Shown: positions 11,897 through 23,200 of the stretch, one piece after another | Layout: each line of letters starts with the position of its first letter | How positions within the stretch are numbered: position 1 is the first letter of the stretch | Assembly: GCF_943734655.1 (NCBI RefSeq) | Contig: NC_071353.1 | Span: forward strand, 153,402,179-153,466,178 | DNA length: 64,000 nt | Direction: 5' to 3' | DNA from: Sabethes cyaneus | Lineage: Eukaryota > Arthropoda > Insecta > Diptera > Culicidae | Made by a program: the position numbers and the translations under genes | Notes under the pieces: generated by a model | The model's database searches: none | Told to the model about the DNA's origin: nothing | Seen by the model: the letters and a program-made list of their open reading frames with translations, nothing else

Positions 11897-12289
11897 TTGA
11901 AAAGTATATATAGTATCCTGAAAATCCACTTTTTGATCCGAGGGTCCTAAGGCCGAGTCTTATATACCATTCGACTCAGCTCAACAATCTGACAACGGTA
12001 CTAGGTCCATACGCCTGTAACCCCACAACCACATGACACGTGACATGTAAATTCAACGTTTTTGCAGTAAAATATATCCAACAATTTTGTCAACAACCGG
12101 AAAATGATTCTAGTTGACCGTATAAAGTCAAACTATGTGGCAAAAAAGAGACCTTGTCGAAATTCATAAATTAATTAAAGCTTTGGATGGCCAATTGCAT
12201 ATTTTCTTCCAGCACCTTGTTCATTTCATTCTCCAAAAGTGCGGATTTTTTTTTTTTTGTAAATATTGACACAATTTTATTTTTGCCGT

Positions 12290-13075
12290 ATTATTTGAAG
12301 CGCCACCGGGACCCTCGGCGTCCTCCAGCAGGCGTTTATCTGCTACGAAGCGCAGATTCGAACTTACGAAGTCCTTTAACAGCTGGTTCTTGCACCACCG
12401 GTTCTCTCGTCGTTCTTGAGCAGTTTTTGTTACAACTGGGGCGCCGCCGCGATCCTCAACGTTTTCGAGCGATTGCTGGTGAAATAGATAGCGCCGCTGG
12501 AACCCACAATGTTCTCCAGCAGTCATTGTAGAAGCAGAGGTGCCACCGGTTTTCTTGATCTCCTGCAGTGGTCGTTGTCGAAGTAGGGGAACCGCTGGGA
12601 CTCTCGTTATCATCCATCCAGCGGTCGTTCATATGCTACGAAGCGCTGCCGGGATTCTCAAAGTCCTTTTGAGGACGGTCGATGCTGTTGGGAGCACCAA
12701 AAAGACTCGCCGTTCTTGACCAGACGTTGTAGAAGTAGGAGTCGCCTCTGAGACCCTCGGCCTCCTCCAGCGGACGTCATTGAAGCAGGTTGTTCCGCCG
12801 AGGCTCTCAACGTCCTCCAGCAACTGTTCTTATGCTAGGAAGCGGTGCTGGGACTCTCAAAGTCTCTTACTGTCGGTCGTTACAGTTGGGATGGGAACTA
12901 TCACCGGTACTCTCGCGGGTCGTTGATAAAGAAGGGAGTGCCGCCGGGGCCCTTAGCGTCATACAGCGGTCGTTTTCGAATCAGCTGGTTCCGTAGAGAC
13001 TCTCGTTGTCGTCCAGCGATCGTTGTCGAGGCAAGAGATACCGCCAGGACCCACGTCGGCTTCCAGCGGTCGATA
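12290..13075. repeat. tandem repeat, 49-50-bp unit, about 16 copies
   Basis: GC-rich degenerate units built on GCCGCCGGGACCCTC..CGTCCTCCAGCGGTCG(TTGTCGAAG), a gapped consensus. Unit marks fall near 12,301, 12,442, 12,491, 12,541, 12,590, 12,644, 12,743, 12,794, 12,843, 12,900, 12,942, 12,991 and 13,039. Composition differs sharply from the AT-rich arms. Short open frames across it are repeat-driven. Confidence 0.75.
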
Positions 13076-13133
13076 TCGAAGCATATGGTATATAAGCCTC
13101 GGCGGATTTTCAGGATACTGTATATGCTTTCTA

Positions 13134-13217
13134 ATATCGTCCGCTCAATCTTACAACTAAGTATCTAGAAAGAAACCGTGTACTAGATGCTCAGTTGTAA
13201 GATTAGGCGGGTGATAT
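13134..13217. repeat. hairpin inside right foldback arm
   Basis: Counterpart of the left-arm hairpin: CGTCCGCTCAATCTTACAAC pairs with GTTGTAAGATTAGGCGGGTG. The two hairpins are inverted copies of each other, so they were part of the arm before or during its duplication. Confidence 0.75.
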
Positions 13218-13713
13218 ATGAAATGCAAAAAATTATTTAACTCTTAAAAATGTTTTTAAATTCGCCAATGTTGACCGATTTGGCTGAAATTTTGACCAAA
13301 GGCTCAGGATTAAATACAAAACAACTGGTGTTGAGCTGAGGAATGCGGGTCATTTCTAAGGTAGCTTTAAAGACCCCAAAGTGAGAAAAATGCCATGTTT
13401 TTAGTTAAATTTTATATTTAATTGAAAAAATCTCATCTAACTTTTGTAGAACCATTGTGAATGTGGATATATCCAGAAAGTTTGTCCAATAAGTTTTCAA
13501 AAATGTATAAAAAAAACAAATTGCTTGGAAAATTATTGAGTTATTCATGATAGTATGTGGACACCTAGCCAAAAACCGTTTTTTTTTGCAATAACTTGAA
13601 ATTTCGGGGGCGTTAGGAAGATGTAAAATGTGTATTTATGATGTACTGAGTGTGACTAACAACGTACATTAGGTCATTTGAGAAGTATTTTTTCCATGTA
13701 ATACCGTGTAATA

Positions 13714-14104
13714 AGTAAATTCCGAAACGGTGCTGCATGCAGCACTATTTTTCGTGACCTCAAACTTCTCGGTATAAAAAGAGGATTTGCATACTATATA
13801 GTAAAAAGATCTGTCGAGACGCGATCTGTTGAAAACCGTAAACAACCCGGAAGAAAACAAAGCGTTAGAACTGCAGAATAAGAACTGTCATGTTAGAACT
13901 GTCATAAAGGTTGCTCGAGAGCGAATCTGCTATTATTTTATCAGTATAATAGAATTCATAGTTCTACAATTCCTATTTGGTGTCGTACTTATTAGCGTTT
14001 TCGATGCAATTTTACTTCCAACAATAACTCTGAGTGGAGTTCAGTCATTTGATTGCAATCATACATTCTTAGTTCAGTGACAGTCAAAACAAAAAGACCC
14101 CAGC
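13714..14104. other. no gene recognised
   Basis: AT-rich stretch between the foldback element and repeat X. No domain or structure recognised. Confidence 0.35.
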
Positions 14105-14390
14105 GTAATAAAATTTTCAATCAATTCAATCTGCCCATAAATGCAGAAAAAAGAAACTATGTTAGTCCCACATTGGAAATAAACGCTTAACAGTGCCAGT
14201 GTTAGTAGTGAAAATATAATAATTAACTTCTGTTTCGTGGAAATGCCTGGACCTATTTGACCACCAAACGGAAGGTTTTATGACCCAGCAGAACGCTATT
14301 AAACAGAATTTTATTCGGATGCACAGTTCCGAATATTCGGCCGGAACAAGTTCTGAAATATATGGAACTTGAGCATAGAAGCAACTTATG
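14105..14390 (-). repeat. dispersed repeat 'X', second copy of 50,780-51,130
   Basis: The reverse complement matches 50,780-51,130: CTGCCCATAAATGC at one end, CATTTCC..AAAC then TTCTG, GGTCCAGGCATTTCC and CTTCCGTTTGGT inside, and GGAACTTGTTCC at the other end. It diverges by substitutions and small indels. It is non-coding. The CTGCCCATAAATGC edge appears in both copies and probably marks a true end. Confidence 0.55.
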
Positions 14391-14479
14391 CATACAATAA
14401 TTCGCACAGATGTAACTTTGTTTATAGGTACGAAACAATCAGGGCTACTTCGTAGCTTGGTGAATGGCTTGATAATGCA

Positions 14480-16990
14480 AATACACAACCCTTAGCCGGT
14501 TATCCAGCAACTCCTATCCCTATCTCCTCGTGGTACCAGCCGGAAACCGGAATACGAACAACCTTAGCGAAGATCGGGTAACCAACTCTGGTGGAAACTA
14601 AGGGAAGGAGGTGCTGTTGTCTCGGAACTATAAGACGGTACCCCATCACGAGACTCGGTTGCGTGGCCCTAGTAAGGAAAACTACCTATCCTAAGTCCAC
14701 CTTTCTACAAACATTCAAGTTAATACGGATCAGAATTTCGACGTAGGCGACGAAACAAGGAACACGAATGGATATTTGGTACATGGAACAGTACATCGCA
14801 GGTGGCGACCGGGCGTGCTCGAAGACCTTGAACCCCGTAAGCCCTGCATCGTAGCTCTGCAGAAGATCTGTCGCGGCGGAAAGGCCCACCTTTACAAGAG
14901 CGGAGGTACTACCCACGAACAGGGAGCAGGCTTTGCAGAGTTGGGCAGAATGCAGCAACGCGTTATAGATTGGAAAGCGATCAACGAGAGAGTGTGTGTA
15001 TTGATACCGTTTCTTCAATCACAGCATCATCAACGTGCACTGCACACTCGAAGCTAGACCCAACGACCAGCCACGTAGCCAGAAGGGGGGGCTGTTTTAT
15101 ATGCATATTTTTGCGTTTAGAACTACAATACGTTAAATATATTGTGATGTATTATATTTATAAGCAGAAAGATATGCATATAATGCATTAGAAGCCAAGA
15201 TAGGGCTCCTGGCCCCCACCTCTGGCTACGTGGCTGCCAACGACGAGAAGGAAGCGTGCTACGCGAGGCTGGGGGAAACGTACGACAGCTCCTCGCCACG
15301 GGACATCGAGGTTGTCATCGGGGATATAAACGCAACGGTCAGTAGGGAAGAAATGTATAGATCGGTGATATGACCCTATAGCCAGCACACCGACACGAAC
15401 GATGACGGTTAACGATGTATAAACTTCGCAGCTTCCCGAGGCCTCGTGATCCCCACGCAGAGATATCGTAAAGCCACCTGACCAACGTATCAAAGAACCA
15501 GATTGACCACATTCTTATAGAAGGCCGATGCTTTTCTGACATCACGAACATACGTTCCCTACGGAGCGCGGATATTGACTCTGACCATCACCTAGTAGCG
15601 GTATATGTGCGCTCAAAAATGGTGAATAATCGTATACCAGATACGTCAAATCTGCCAAGAACTACGCGCGAATACTGGATGAGGCACTGATTTCTTCCTA
15701 CGAGTCAAATGCTTTAAACCTCGAAAACGGTTGGAGCAGAATATGCTCGGCACTAAATTAAAGTCCCCGGAGAATACAAAATGATTGGTTTGACAGGGGA
15801 TACCACCAAGCGGAGAAGAGAAAGAAAATTGCTTGGAAAATTATCAAAGCATTTCCACTAGGGAGAACTTGGCCAAATACCTGCGAGCTAGTTAACCAGT
15901 TGACCAAGATCCTGAGGAATAAAAAGCGCCCGAGGAGGACAGAGATCGTGAAGAATTAGAACAACTGTTTCGCGCTGACACGTGCAAGTTTTACGAGAAC
16001 GGATCTCGTAGGGCTACACTACGAAGCCTGACATGGGACGATGGAGGGAATCTACTCACAACGACCACAAACGAGTGGTCGATGAACACCTCAGTGGCGA
16101 AGTTACACTAGTTACACTAGCTACACCAGCATCATGATCTCCAAGAAGAAAAACGAAAAATCAAGTTGCTGAAGACCAACAAAACCGCTGGTACGTACCG
16201 CCTACCAGCAGAGCTTTATAAACATAGTCGAGAAACACTGGCAACGGCTCTACACTGGGTTATATCTAAGATTTGGGAGAAGCAGAAACCGCCTGAAGAA
16301 TGGATGGAAGGAGTGGTTTGTCCGATCGACAAAAAGCATGATCGGCTCGACTACTGGAACTATCGGTGCACAACGCTGGTAAACACCGCCTACAAGGTCC
16401 TCTCCCAAATACTGTCAAATCGCCTATCGCCGATGGCACGAGCTTTCGGAGAGAATTATCAGGCGGACTTCATGCGCCACTACGGGCCAAATTTTCACCA
16501 TCTAACAGATCTTGCAGAAATGTCGGTAGTACAACTGCCTACGCATCACATTTTTATTGATTTCAAAGCAGTATACGATACATTTAATCGACACCAGCTT
16601 TGGCCGATAATGCACGAGCACATTGCTATAGAGCTACATTGGATAGTGATGTTTTTCGTAAGCATCTCTGGGGACTCTTTATCCTGCATGCAGTTTAACA
16701 TTACTCTTGAGGGGGTGATCCGAGGAGCCGACCTGGCCAAAAGTGATTTGCGACTTCTGAGACGACTGGGAAACTGGCGATGAGTGGTCCAGGATCGAGT
16801 TGAATGGAGACGACTGGTTGAACGAGCAGAAACTGTCCCAGCTAAATGTTGCAGACGACGACGACGAGAGCTACGGAAAATATTGGACGAGAATGATTTT
16901 TTGCTAGAATATCGGCCAACTAATCGGTAAAGATAGTGTTCGCGTTGAATTCGGTGGGAAGAAGACGTAGCGAATCTGGTCCTGGTTAGC
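14480..16990 (+). pseudogene. RTE-like LINE, decayed endonuclease and reverse transcriptase
   Basis: A non-LTR retrotransposon copy in several frames. 14,480-14,740 is GC-richer and may be its 5' UTR. The endonuclease part (about 14,745-15,660) includes IVALQKICRGGK (family VALQETKWRG, catalytic Glu replaced) and QQRVIDWKAINERVCVL. The RT part (about 16,160-16,790) is open for 205 codons: NKTAGTYRLPAELY, EEWMEGVVCPIDKK, NYRCTTLVNTAYKVLSQIL, THHIFIDFKAVYDTFNRHQL, then SLSCMQFNITLEGVIRGA. The F/YADD box is not recognisable after it. A hAT-type MITE splits the endonuclease. Other RTE scraps lie at 6,066, 55,310, 55,735 and 63,839. Confidence 0.8.
15068..15236. mobile_element. hAT-type MITE, 169 bp, inserted in RTE endonuclease
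   Basis: Perfect 16-bp terminal inverted repeats CAGCCACGTAGCCAGA and TCTGGCTACGTGGCTG, followed inwards by runs of G on the left and C on the right. It is flanked on both sides by CCAACGAC (15,060-15,067 and 15,237-15,244), an 8-bp target-site duplication typical of the hAT superfamily. The CAG...CTG termini resemble the solo end at 41,152. There is no coding capacity. Removing the element and one duplication would rejoin the RTE sequence. Confidence 0.9.
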
Positions 16991-16999
16991 ATTCAGTGC

Positions 17000-17620
17000 C
17001 CGCGGGACCGCATACTGGTGACAACTTAAGTATATAAATTAAGTATGAAACGCATTTAGTATGACGAAAATGGGTCTTCAGCGCTATTTTAAAATATATA
17101 AATATTCCATTGAATTCTACTTACATTCCTGTTACAGATACGAATGGGTATTAAAATTTGAAATTATTTCATTTTTTTATGTACAACGCTCTACCTAGTT
17201 ATTTTTTCCAATCTGATTTATTACAAAATTCAAATGAATCATGTAGAAGACTCACAGCAAATTCCGAGGTCGGTCATTTTGTACTAGATGTTTTTTTTTT
17301 CTTCAAAAATAAAAATGACTAAAATTCTCAAGTGTCAAGAGTTCTGTTCTGAATACATTTTGTATATTGTCCAGGTAAAACGAATTTCGCATGTGGCTCA
17401 TAGGGACTAAAAGCGAAGGCCATTTACAGACTACCTTACCCGTTAGACTCTAGAGGGTTAAAGTAAAATCCGTTTCACGTCAAAACAATAAATTTTAACG
17501 TAAATTTTGTATGCTCGTTTCATTTTATTTTAGCATGAGCTTTTCAACAATTACTTTTCAGTTATGAATAAATTGTTCCGAAACTACGCCGCTATTAAGT
17601 CACCTCCCAAGTACAGCCCT
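17000..17620. other. no gene recognised
   Basis: AT-rich sequence downstream of the RTE remnant. No domain or repeat recognised. Confidence 0.35.
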
Positions 17621-19640
17621 GCTCTCACGCATAAGGACAGTTGCTAAAGCAAATATCTACTTACACACATGCGACGGACCCCTCAGCCTTCCACCTCACG
17701 TGACGAACACGCATCGCATGGCCTACTACTTACTAGTAGCAGCTAGCATAGTTACCAACTACAAACACAACCACAAACGCACCCCTTCGAGAGCAGCAGC
17801 TGTTCGTTCGACGCCCGAACCGAGTCGAGTCGAGGCACCGTCAAAAAAAAACCGGCTGCCGTACAAGGTGCTAACGTTCTGAAGAATAAACCGCGTGTTT
17901 ATCGTAATCGTCGTCGTAATGGGTATGTAAAATATGTAGGACGACAGCTTTTGTTTGCTATCCTGCGCTAACTAATGCTCAAGCCAGACATTTCAAGTAG
18001 ATGCCACCAGGCATTGCTTTGCAATGCTTTGGTTTGGTGTCAGTTTAGTCAATCAGGAGAGTAATTAGGTTGTTATTTTGTTGGGGGTTTTAACTAGTTT
18101 TAGACCCACCAGGGTCGAAGTTTGCACTGGAAATTCTGTGAAGGCAAATTATTTTAGAAACAATTCAACTCAGCTTGCATTTTAGCCCTAGAGAATCAAT
18201 TTAAATTAATTAAGAATTGTTGAGTTCACTTCCGTCAGTTGCTAACCTCAATAAATTTTCTAGTGAGAATGTACCCTGATGGTGACAGGAGCAAAACAAC
18301 ATACCTCAACAGTTTAGCGGTGCGGCAGCTGGATTCCAACTCGCGCGAGCAGGTTTTTTGAAAATTCTCGTTTTTCCACATGCTGTGTAAGCGTGTTGCG
18401 GCAGCGCAGCTGCCGATAAGATACAATTGATCAATCGTGTTAATCAGCTGTCATTCTTTGCTGGAGTTTTCCTTTTTTTATTATCGTTGTAACGTTCTTT
18501 CCCCAAAATGAAAAAAAATACCTGTGCGCTGCCAGCCGTTGGACGTTTAACGAGCGCGCGCGCTGGGTCGTTCCATACATCCGAAAAGGTCCCATAAAGT
18601 AGAGTAACAGTCCTCGGAACGGATAGGACAGTACCAGCTGCTTCCCAATTGCACCACCACCACCACCACCGCATTCCAGGCCGGGAGAAATGCGATTGCT
18701 GTAAAATTGTAAATGAAATTGTACGTTGATCGAACGGCTTCTTTGTTTTTTTTTGGTTGTCGGTTCCTGTCGGGACCTCGGCAATGTATTCAAGAGCGAG
18801 ACCCATTTGGGAACAGCTGCGCGCGCCGCGCGTCGGGGTTATTAGGGACTCGAAGGCGACGATGACGAAAAGCGACAGCAGAACGGGAGCCCCGAAAAAG
18901 AAAAAGGAATTGCAGCATAGCAGCAGCAGCACCTTTCGCTCTCATCTGTCGGGGTTCTGCCTGCGTGCTTGCCTGGCCGGTCGGTGATGATGTTTTGGTT
19001 GCATTCAGCTGTTCAGCTGTACACGGTACGGAAGGCCCAAGGAACGGAAGTCGAACGACCTCCTGTAAGAAGGGGTTGATGTGCCTTCGAACGTTTCGTT
19101 TCATTGCACTTTTTATTTTACTGCCATAACCTCTTTTTTTAAGAGGACAATTTCGTGTAAGAAAAGTTGCATCCGATAGCAGGCTGTTGCGCAACTGTCA
19201 AATGCCCCCAATGTGCTCCACAGGCCGGCTGCTAATTACAAGGTGTGCCCGACAGATGTTCCCGCGTTGGGAGAAAGAAAAAATAAACGACAGAAACTTC
19301 CCTCCGTATGGCTCCTTAAGTTGGCTAATTTCGGGTTCAATAACAGCTCAGCTGTTCCTTGCTTCCTTGTTCCCTGACAACACACATTCATCCCATCCCT
19401 CACCTTTCCTTTTGCCACCACTAGCAAACAATGTGCGACGACTCTCAATAGATTCTACCGTCCTGCTGCTGTTCACCCCTTCTTACCGTAATTCTTCCCA
19501 AGGCTTCATACAATCATCACTGCCATTATTCGGGGTACATATTCGATTTTTGCTCTTCCGTTTTACGTCCATGTACAAATGCCGTTTCTTTTCAAATTCG
19601 AACGAACCTTGATCCAAAATCCAGTCAGCTCTGCTCAGTC
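17621..19640. other. GC-richer island with simple repeats
   Basis: Mixed composition with a (CAC)n run at 18,652-18,670, GCGCGCGCCGCGCG near 18,822 and CAGCAGCAG near 18,920. Frames of up to about 162 codons overlap on both strands without a domain. It resembles promoter or untranslated-exon DNA. No TATA/initiator pair or splice site convincing enough to call was seen. Confidence 0.25.
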
Positions 19641-20639
19641 AGCCTGAACGGAAAACAATCCGCACAACATACATACATACATACATGCAAACCGCCATAA
19701 CCGTAGAGGAGTCTTGTTCGGGTGCATTTTGCTTGCTGCAACTCCGGTTTGTCGAGTCCTTCGAATGCATTTTTTCTTCATTGGGAAAAATTCAGCGACA
19801 TTTTTTTTTTTTGGTTGTTGGTTGTTTCGGAATCTGGTTTGCATTCTTGATTCGAAGGATTACTTATTCTCCATATTTCTGCATTATGGTTGTTGTTTGC
19901 CAATTGACTCTCAAAACGCACATTAGATCTAGGTTCAGTTCAAATCGACGACTATCGACTTGCTTGAAAAAGCAGCCAACTTCGATGTACGTTCTTGACA
20001 ACCGTCAGGGACGAACTAAGGCACTAAATCAGACTTCAATTTATATCCAATACAGCTGAAGTAAGGCTCAACACTCGTTTGGACAACGCCCTCAACACTA
20101 ATTGAACGTTTTAGACTGAAATAAAACGCTTTGATTTCGTACAAACAGCTTTGAAACGAATATTTTCTCTTAAAACGTGCATAATAGTTTCGAATATTAT
20201 ATGTGAAAACATTGCTTTACTTGCTTCCATTCTTTGTGTTAAAAATATCACAAAGTTAACAGTCCATAACCTAACATAACAAAAAACACAGACCAAAGAC
20301 CTTTGACTAACAGCAATTTTGGAAAATTCCCTATTATTACACGAAAGTTAGAAACAAAAGTTACTTAAAAATTGAGAAAAGCTTTTGGCGAAAATATGCA
20401 ACATAGGAAGTTTGCGTAACTCTGAAGAGATTTGCACTTAAATCTTCACAAAATATCACGACGAACAAAAGATTTTTACAATAATTGGAATCTTATGCTT
20501 TAAAAATTCCGTAATTTCTTGTTAAATGTACACAACTCGGCACCACAAATGGTCCTAAAGGGCAGTAGAATTCTAGTAGAAAAAGTGGATAAAATGCTTT
20601 AATTTTTGACAGTTTTTATCCTAAGACACTATTTGAAAA
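19641..20639. other. no gene recognised; (ATAC)n near 19,668
   Basis: AT-rich stretch with a short (ATAC)n run at about 19,668-19,687. No coding domain recognised on either strand. Confidence 0.35.
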
Positions 20640-21260
20640 TATTTTTTACCACAAGCGGTATCTCAGCAAGGGATACACAGAGGAAGAGGTCATGAAACTG
20701 GCCCTTTGCCTTGCCGACCAGCTGCTGCAACCTCTCGAGCAGAGCAAGCGGCAACGGTCTGAGGAGACTGCGTCGCCAAACATTAGCGCAAAAGGTCCAA
20801 GCACTAAACGACCTAGAGTGCGCAAAAACAAAAGACCGCCCGTACCTAAACCTCAATCATGAACTGCATTGCGGAACAGCCTCCAACTCTCCAGCCATAC
20901 GGCCATAGTTCAAGAGCTGTCAGTCCAAGAACGACTACCTGTTCCTCGTGTGTGCCGACGTGGAGACAGTGAGATGGCTGGAGACTACGGTACCTACTCT
21001 CAAGCCGTGGGATGAAGTGCTGCTGAGAACTTACACCATGAAGAACCTCCCGAGGCCCCTTGTGTTCATGGGGTATTTCTCGAGCAGTGTGGAAACTTCG
21101 AGTGAGAGGATCCTCCGTCTGCTCCAAAATCAGAACGACGGCTTCACTACACCAACGTGGCGAGTACTTCGTCGCAGCGTGACAGGGAATACCGTCGAAC
21201 TGGCGTTCGAGATAGACCCTCTGTCTACTAACCTAATTGTCAGGTAGGGCTTCATGCTAA
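20640..21260 (+). pseudogene. LOA-clade LINE ORF1 remnant (DUF4780-like)
   Basis: Nucleic-acid-binding protein of a non-LTR retrotransposon, in pieces. At 20,655 the frame reads YLSKGYTEEEVMKLALCLA, then a basic stretch GPSTKRPRVRKNKRPP. The next frame, 20,948-21,247, reads LETTVPTLKPWDEVLLRTY, LPRPLVFMGYF, RILRLLQNQNDGFTTPTW and a hydrophobic end. This order matches my recollection of DUF4780 in LOA-type ORF1 proteins. At least one frameshift and stops break it. It precedes an in-line ORF2 and probably belongs to the same element. Confidence 0.65.
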
Positions 21261-21399
21261 ATTATATGTTTGGCTCGCATGCGACAGATTGGCCGAGTAG
21301 CAGCCAATTGCCGATTAGGGGATTCTGCGCCAGGAGCAGCAAAGGTTCGTGCGGGGCAACCTTCCGAGGGAGTTTCGCAACCACCTGCTCCAGACACGT

Positions 21400-21565
21400 C
21401 GGCAATGGAAGCGCAGATTCGCACGGTTCCCCGTAAGGGGAATCTGCATCAACCACCAACCAACGTCCGCACGTCCGCGACGGTTGCGAAGGTTCGCAAG
21501 GTTTCCCGAAAAGGAGCTCTGCATCAACGACCAACCATTCGCAAAAGTCAGAATCGACCGAAAAG
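21400..21565. repeat. tandem duplication, about 73-bp unit, in LINE spacer
   Basis: Two adjacent units: CAGATTCGCACGGTTCCCCG followed by ...GAATCTGCATCAACCACCAACC, and AAGGTTCGCAAGGTTTCCCG followed by ...GCTCTGCATCAACGACCAACC. They encode parallel peptides (RTVPRKGNLHQPPT and RKVSRKGALHQRPT). The region links ORF1 and ORF2 of the LOA element, so it is an internal repeat of that element. Confidence 0.6.
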
Positions 21566-21699
21566 CGCCGGCCGTAATTCGGTCTCCAGTCGACTGCAGC
21601 CATCGAGGCCCTCTGATGTAGGGAAGCAGGCAAATCAAGAAGGCGTTCACTCCACTGGCAGCCGTCCGTCAAGACGGCAAACCAGTAACACAGCGGGCA

Positions 21700-23200
21700 G
21701 TCTTTTTTGCGTGCAAGCGAACCTTCATCATGCCAATGGCACTTCTAGTGTTCTTGGACGAAGGTTCGTAAACCAGTAGCTTACAGCTGCCTTCATCCAA
21801 GAACCTTGGGTTCACGGCACGAGAATTCTCGGTCTAGAAAACTACGGTAAGTTAATCTACTGTAACACGCAGACCAAACCCTGGGTCTGCAATTCTGCTA
21901 AAGAAGGAAATATAATTTTCTCCCATTACAGACTTCATTTAACGCGATGTCGTCGCTGTCAAACTGGAAGTGCCAACAACGACGGGGAATCAGGCCCTGG
22001 TCGTGGCGTCCGCATACTTCCCGGGCGACAAAGACGACATTCCGCCATCCGAGGTTGCCACTCTCGTGCGGTACTGCAGGGCCATCAACGTGCCGCTCCT
22101 GATCGGCAGCGATGCCAACGCCCACCACACGATTTGGGGCAGCTCACTCTGTACAGCACTTCTATAGCTGAGAAGGTCAAAAACTGGCATGTCTATGACG
22201 AACCAAGTCTATCAGACCACAGGCATATCGTTTTTGATATTGTGGCAAACTCTCTCAGGACAGAACAATACATAAATCCGAAGAAACCCAACTGGAGTTC
22301 TTTCAAAGAACATCTGGGAAACTTGGAATTCCTGTCACAATAATATACGCACACCAGCTGAGCTGGACGCTTCAGCCAATAACCTACAAAGTAGGATTAT
22401 TGATGCTTAAACTGCAAACTCTCCGTTAATCACGTTTACAGTCTGCCGTGATGTGCTCTGGTGGAATGAATCGCTCAGCAACCTTCGTCGGGAGGCTAGA
22501 CGTTTATTCAACAGGGCTAAGATCACGTCTAATTAGGAGGTCTACAGGGCATCTCTCACCAAATACAACGCAGAGCTTGGCAAAGCCAAAAGAACGTTCA
22601 GAGTCAAGTTTTGCGAAAGCATCCAGACTCTGCCTGTGACGGCGCGACTCCAAAAAGCGTTAGCCAAGGACCATGATAATGGCCTAGGGCAATTGCCAAA
22701 AGAAGATGGCAGACTCACTGTTACTACTAGGGAAACGTTGGAGATTCTTCTGAACACGCTAATGAACACGGCACTTTGTGCTTTTCTTGACATTGAAGAT
22801 GCCTTCGATAACACGTCATTCGCCTCAATTAACACGGCTCTCCTTAATAAAGGAACTGACCAACCGACAAAGAGCTGGATTGAAGCAATGCTGTCAAGCA
22901 GGGAAATCACGTCGATCACAATTTCAGCGATCAAAGGATGTCCTCAAGGAGTTCTCTCCCCCCTGCTTTGGTCACTGGTGGTCGACGCACTCTTGCACAA
23001 GCTATCACAGCATGGCTTTGAGGTCATTGCGTATGCCGACGACGTGGTACTCATTGTCAGAGGTAAATTTGACGCAGTGCTGTCCAGTCGTATGCAAGGA
23101 GCTCTAAACTCCACTATCTCATGGTGCCTACGAGAGGGGCTTAATATAAACTCCTCCAAAATAGTCGTGATACCATTTACTAGGCGGAGGAGACAGCAAT
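21700..23200 (+). pseudogene. LOA-clade (Lian-like) LINE endonuclease and reverse transcriptase
   Basis: ORF2 of the element, decayed. Endonuclease: VQANLHHANGTSSVLGRRF near 21,710, VASAYFPGDKDDIPPSEV near 22,007, LLIGSDANAHHTIWGS near 22,100, then LSDHRHIVFDIV near 22,210. Reverse transcriptase: LAKDHDNGLGQLPKEDGRLT near 22,660, CAFLDIEDAFDNTSFASINT near 22,780, KGCPQGVLSPLLWSLVVDAL near 22,935, and AYADDVVLIVRGKF with YADD at 23,032-23,043. The RT frame is open for 188 codons. The block beginning QFAYQPGKST is missing, so an internal deletion precedes 22,760. The catalytic Asp positions of the RT are kept. Confidence 0.85.

Larger units (their letters stand above)
11311..13713. mobile_element. 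large foldback element with tandem-repeat core
   Basis: About 2.4 kb bounded by long inverted arms (about 11,311-11,983 and 13,080-13,713). The outer tips share ACACGGT-type sequence. Arms match at many points, for example TGTACGTTGTTAGTC at 11,363 with its complement near 13,655, and TCAGGATACTG near 13,110 with its complement at 11,909. The loop holds about 300 bp of unique sequence and a 49-50-bp tandem repeat. No transposase is encoded. This fits known foldback or long-TIR elements (Drosophila FB, Galileo), but membership is inference. No target-site duplication was identified. Confidence 0.75.
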
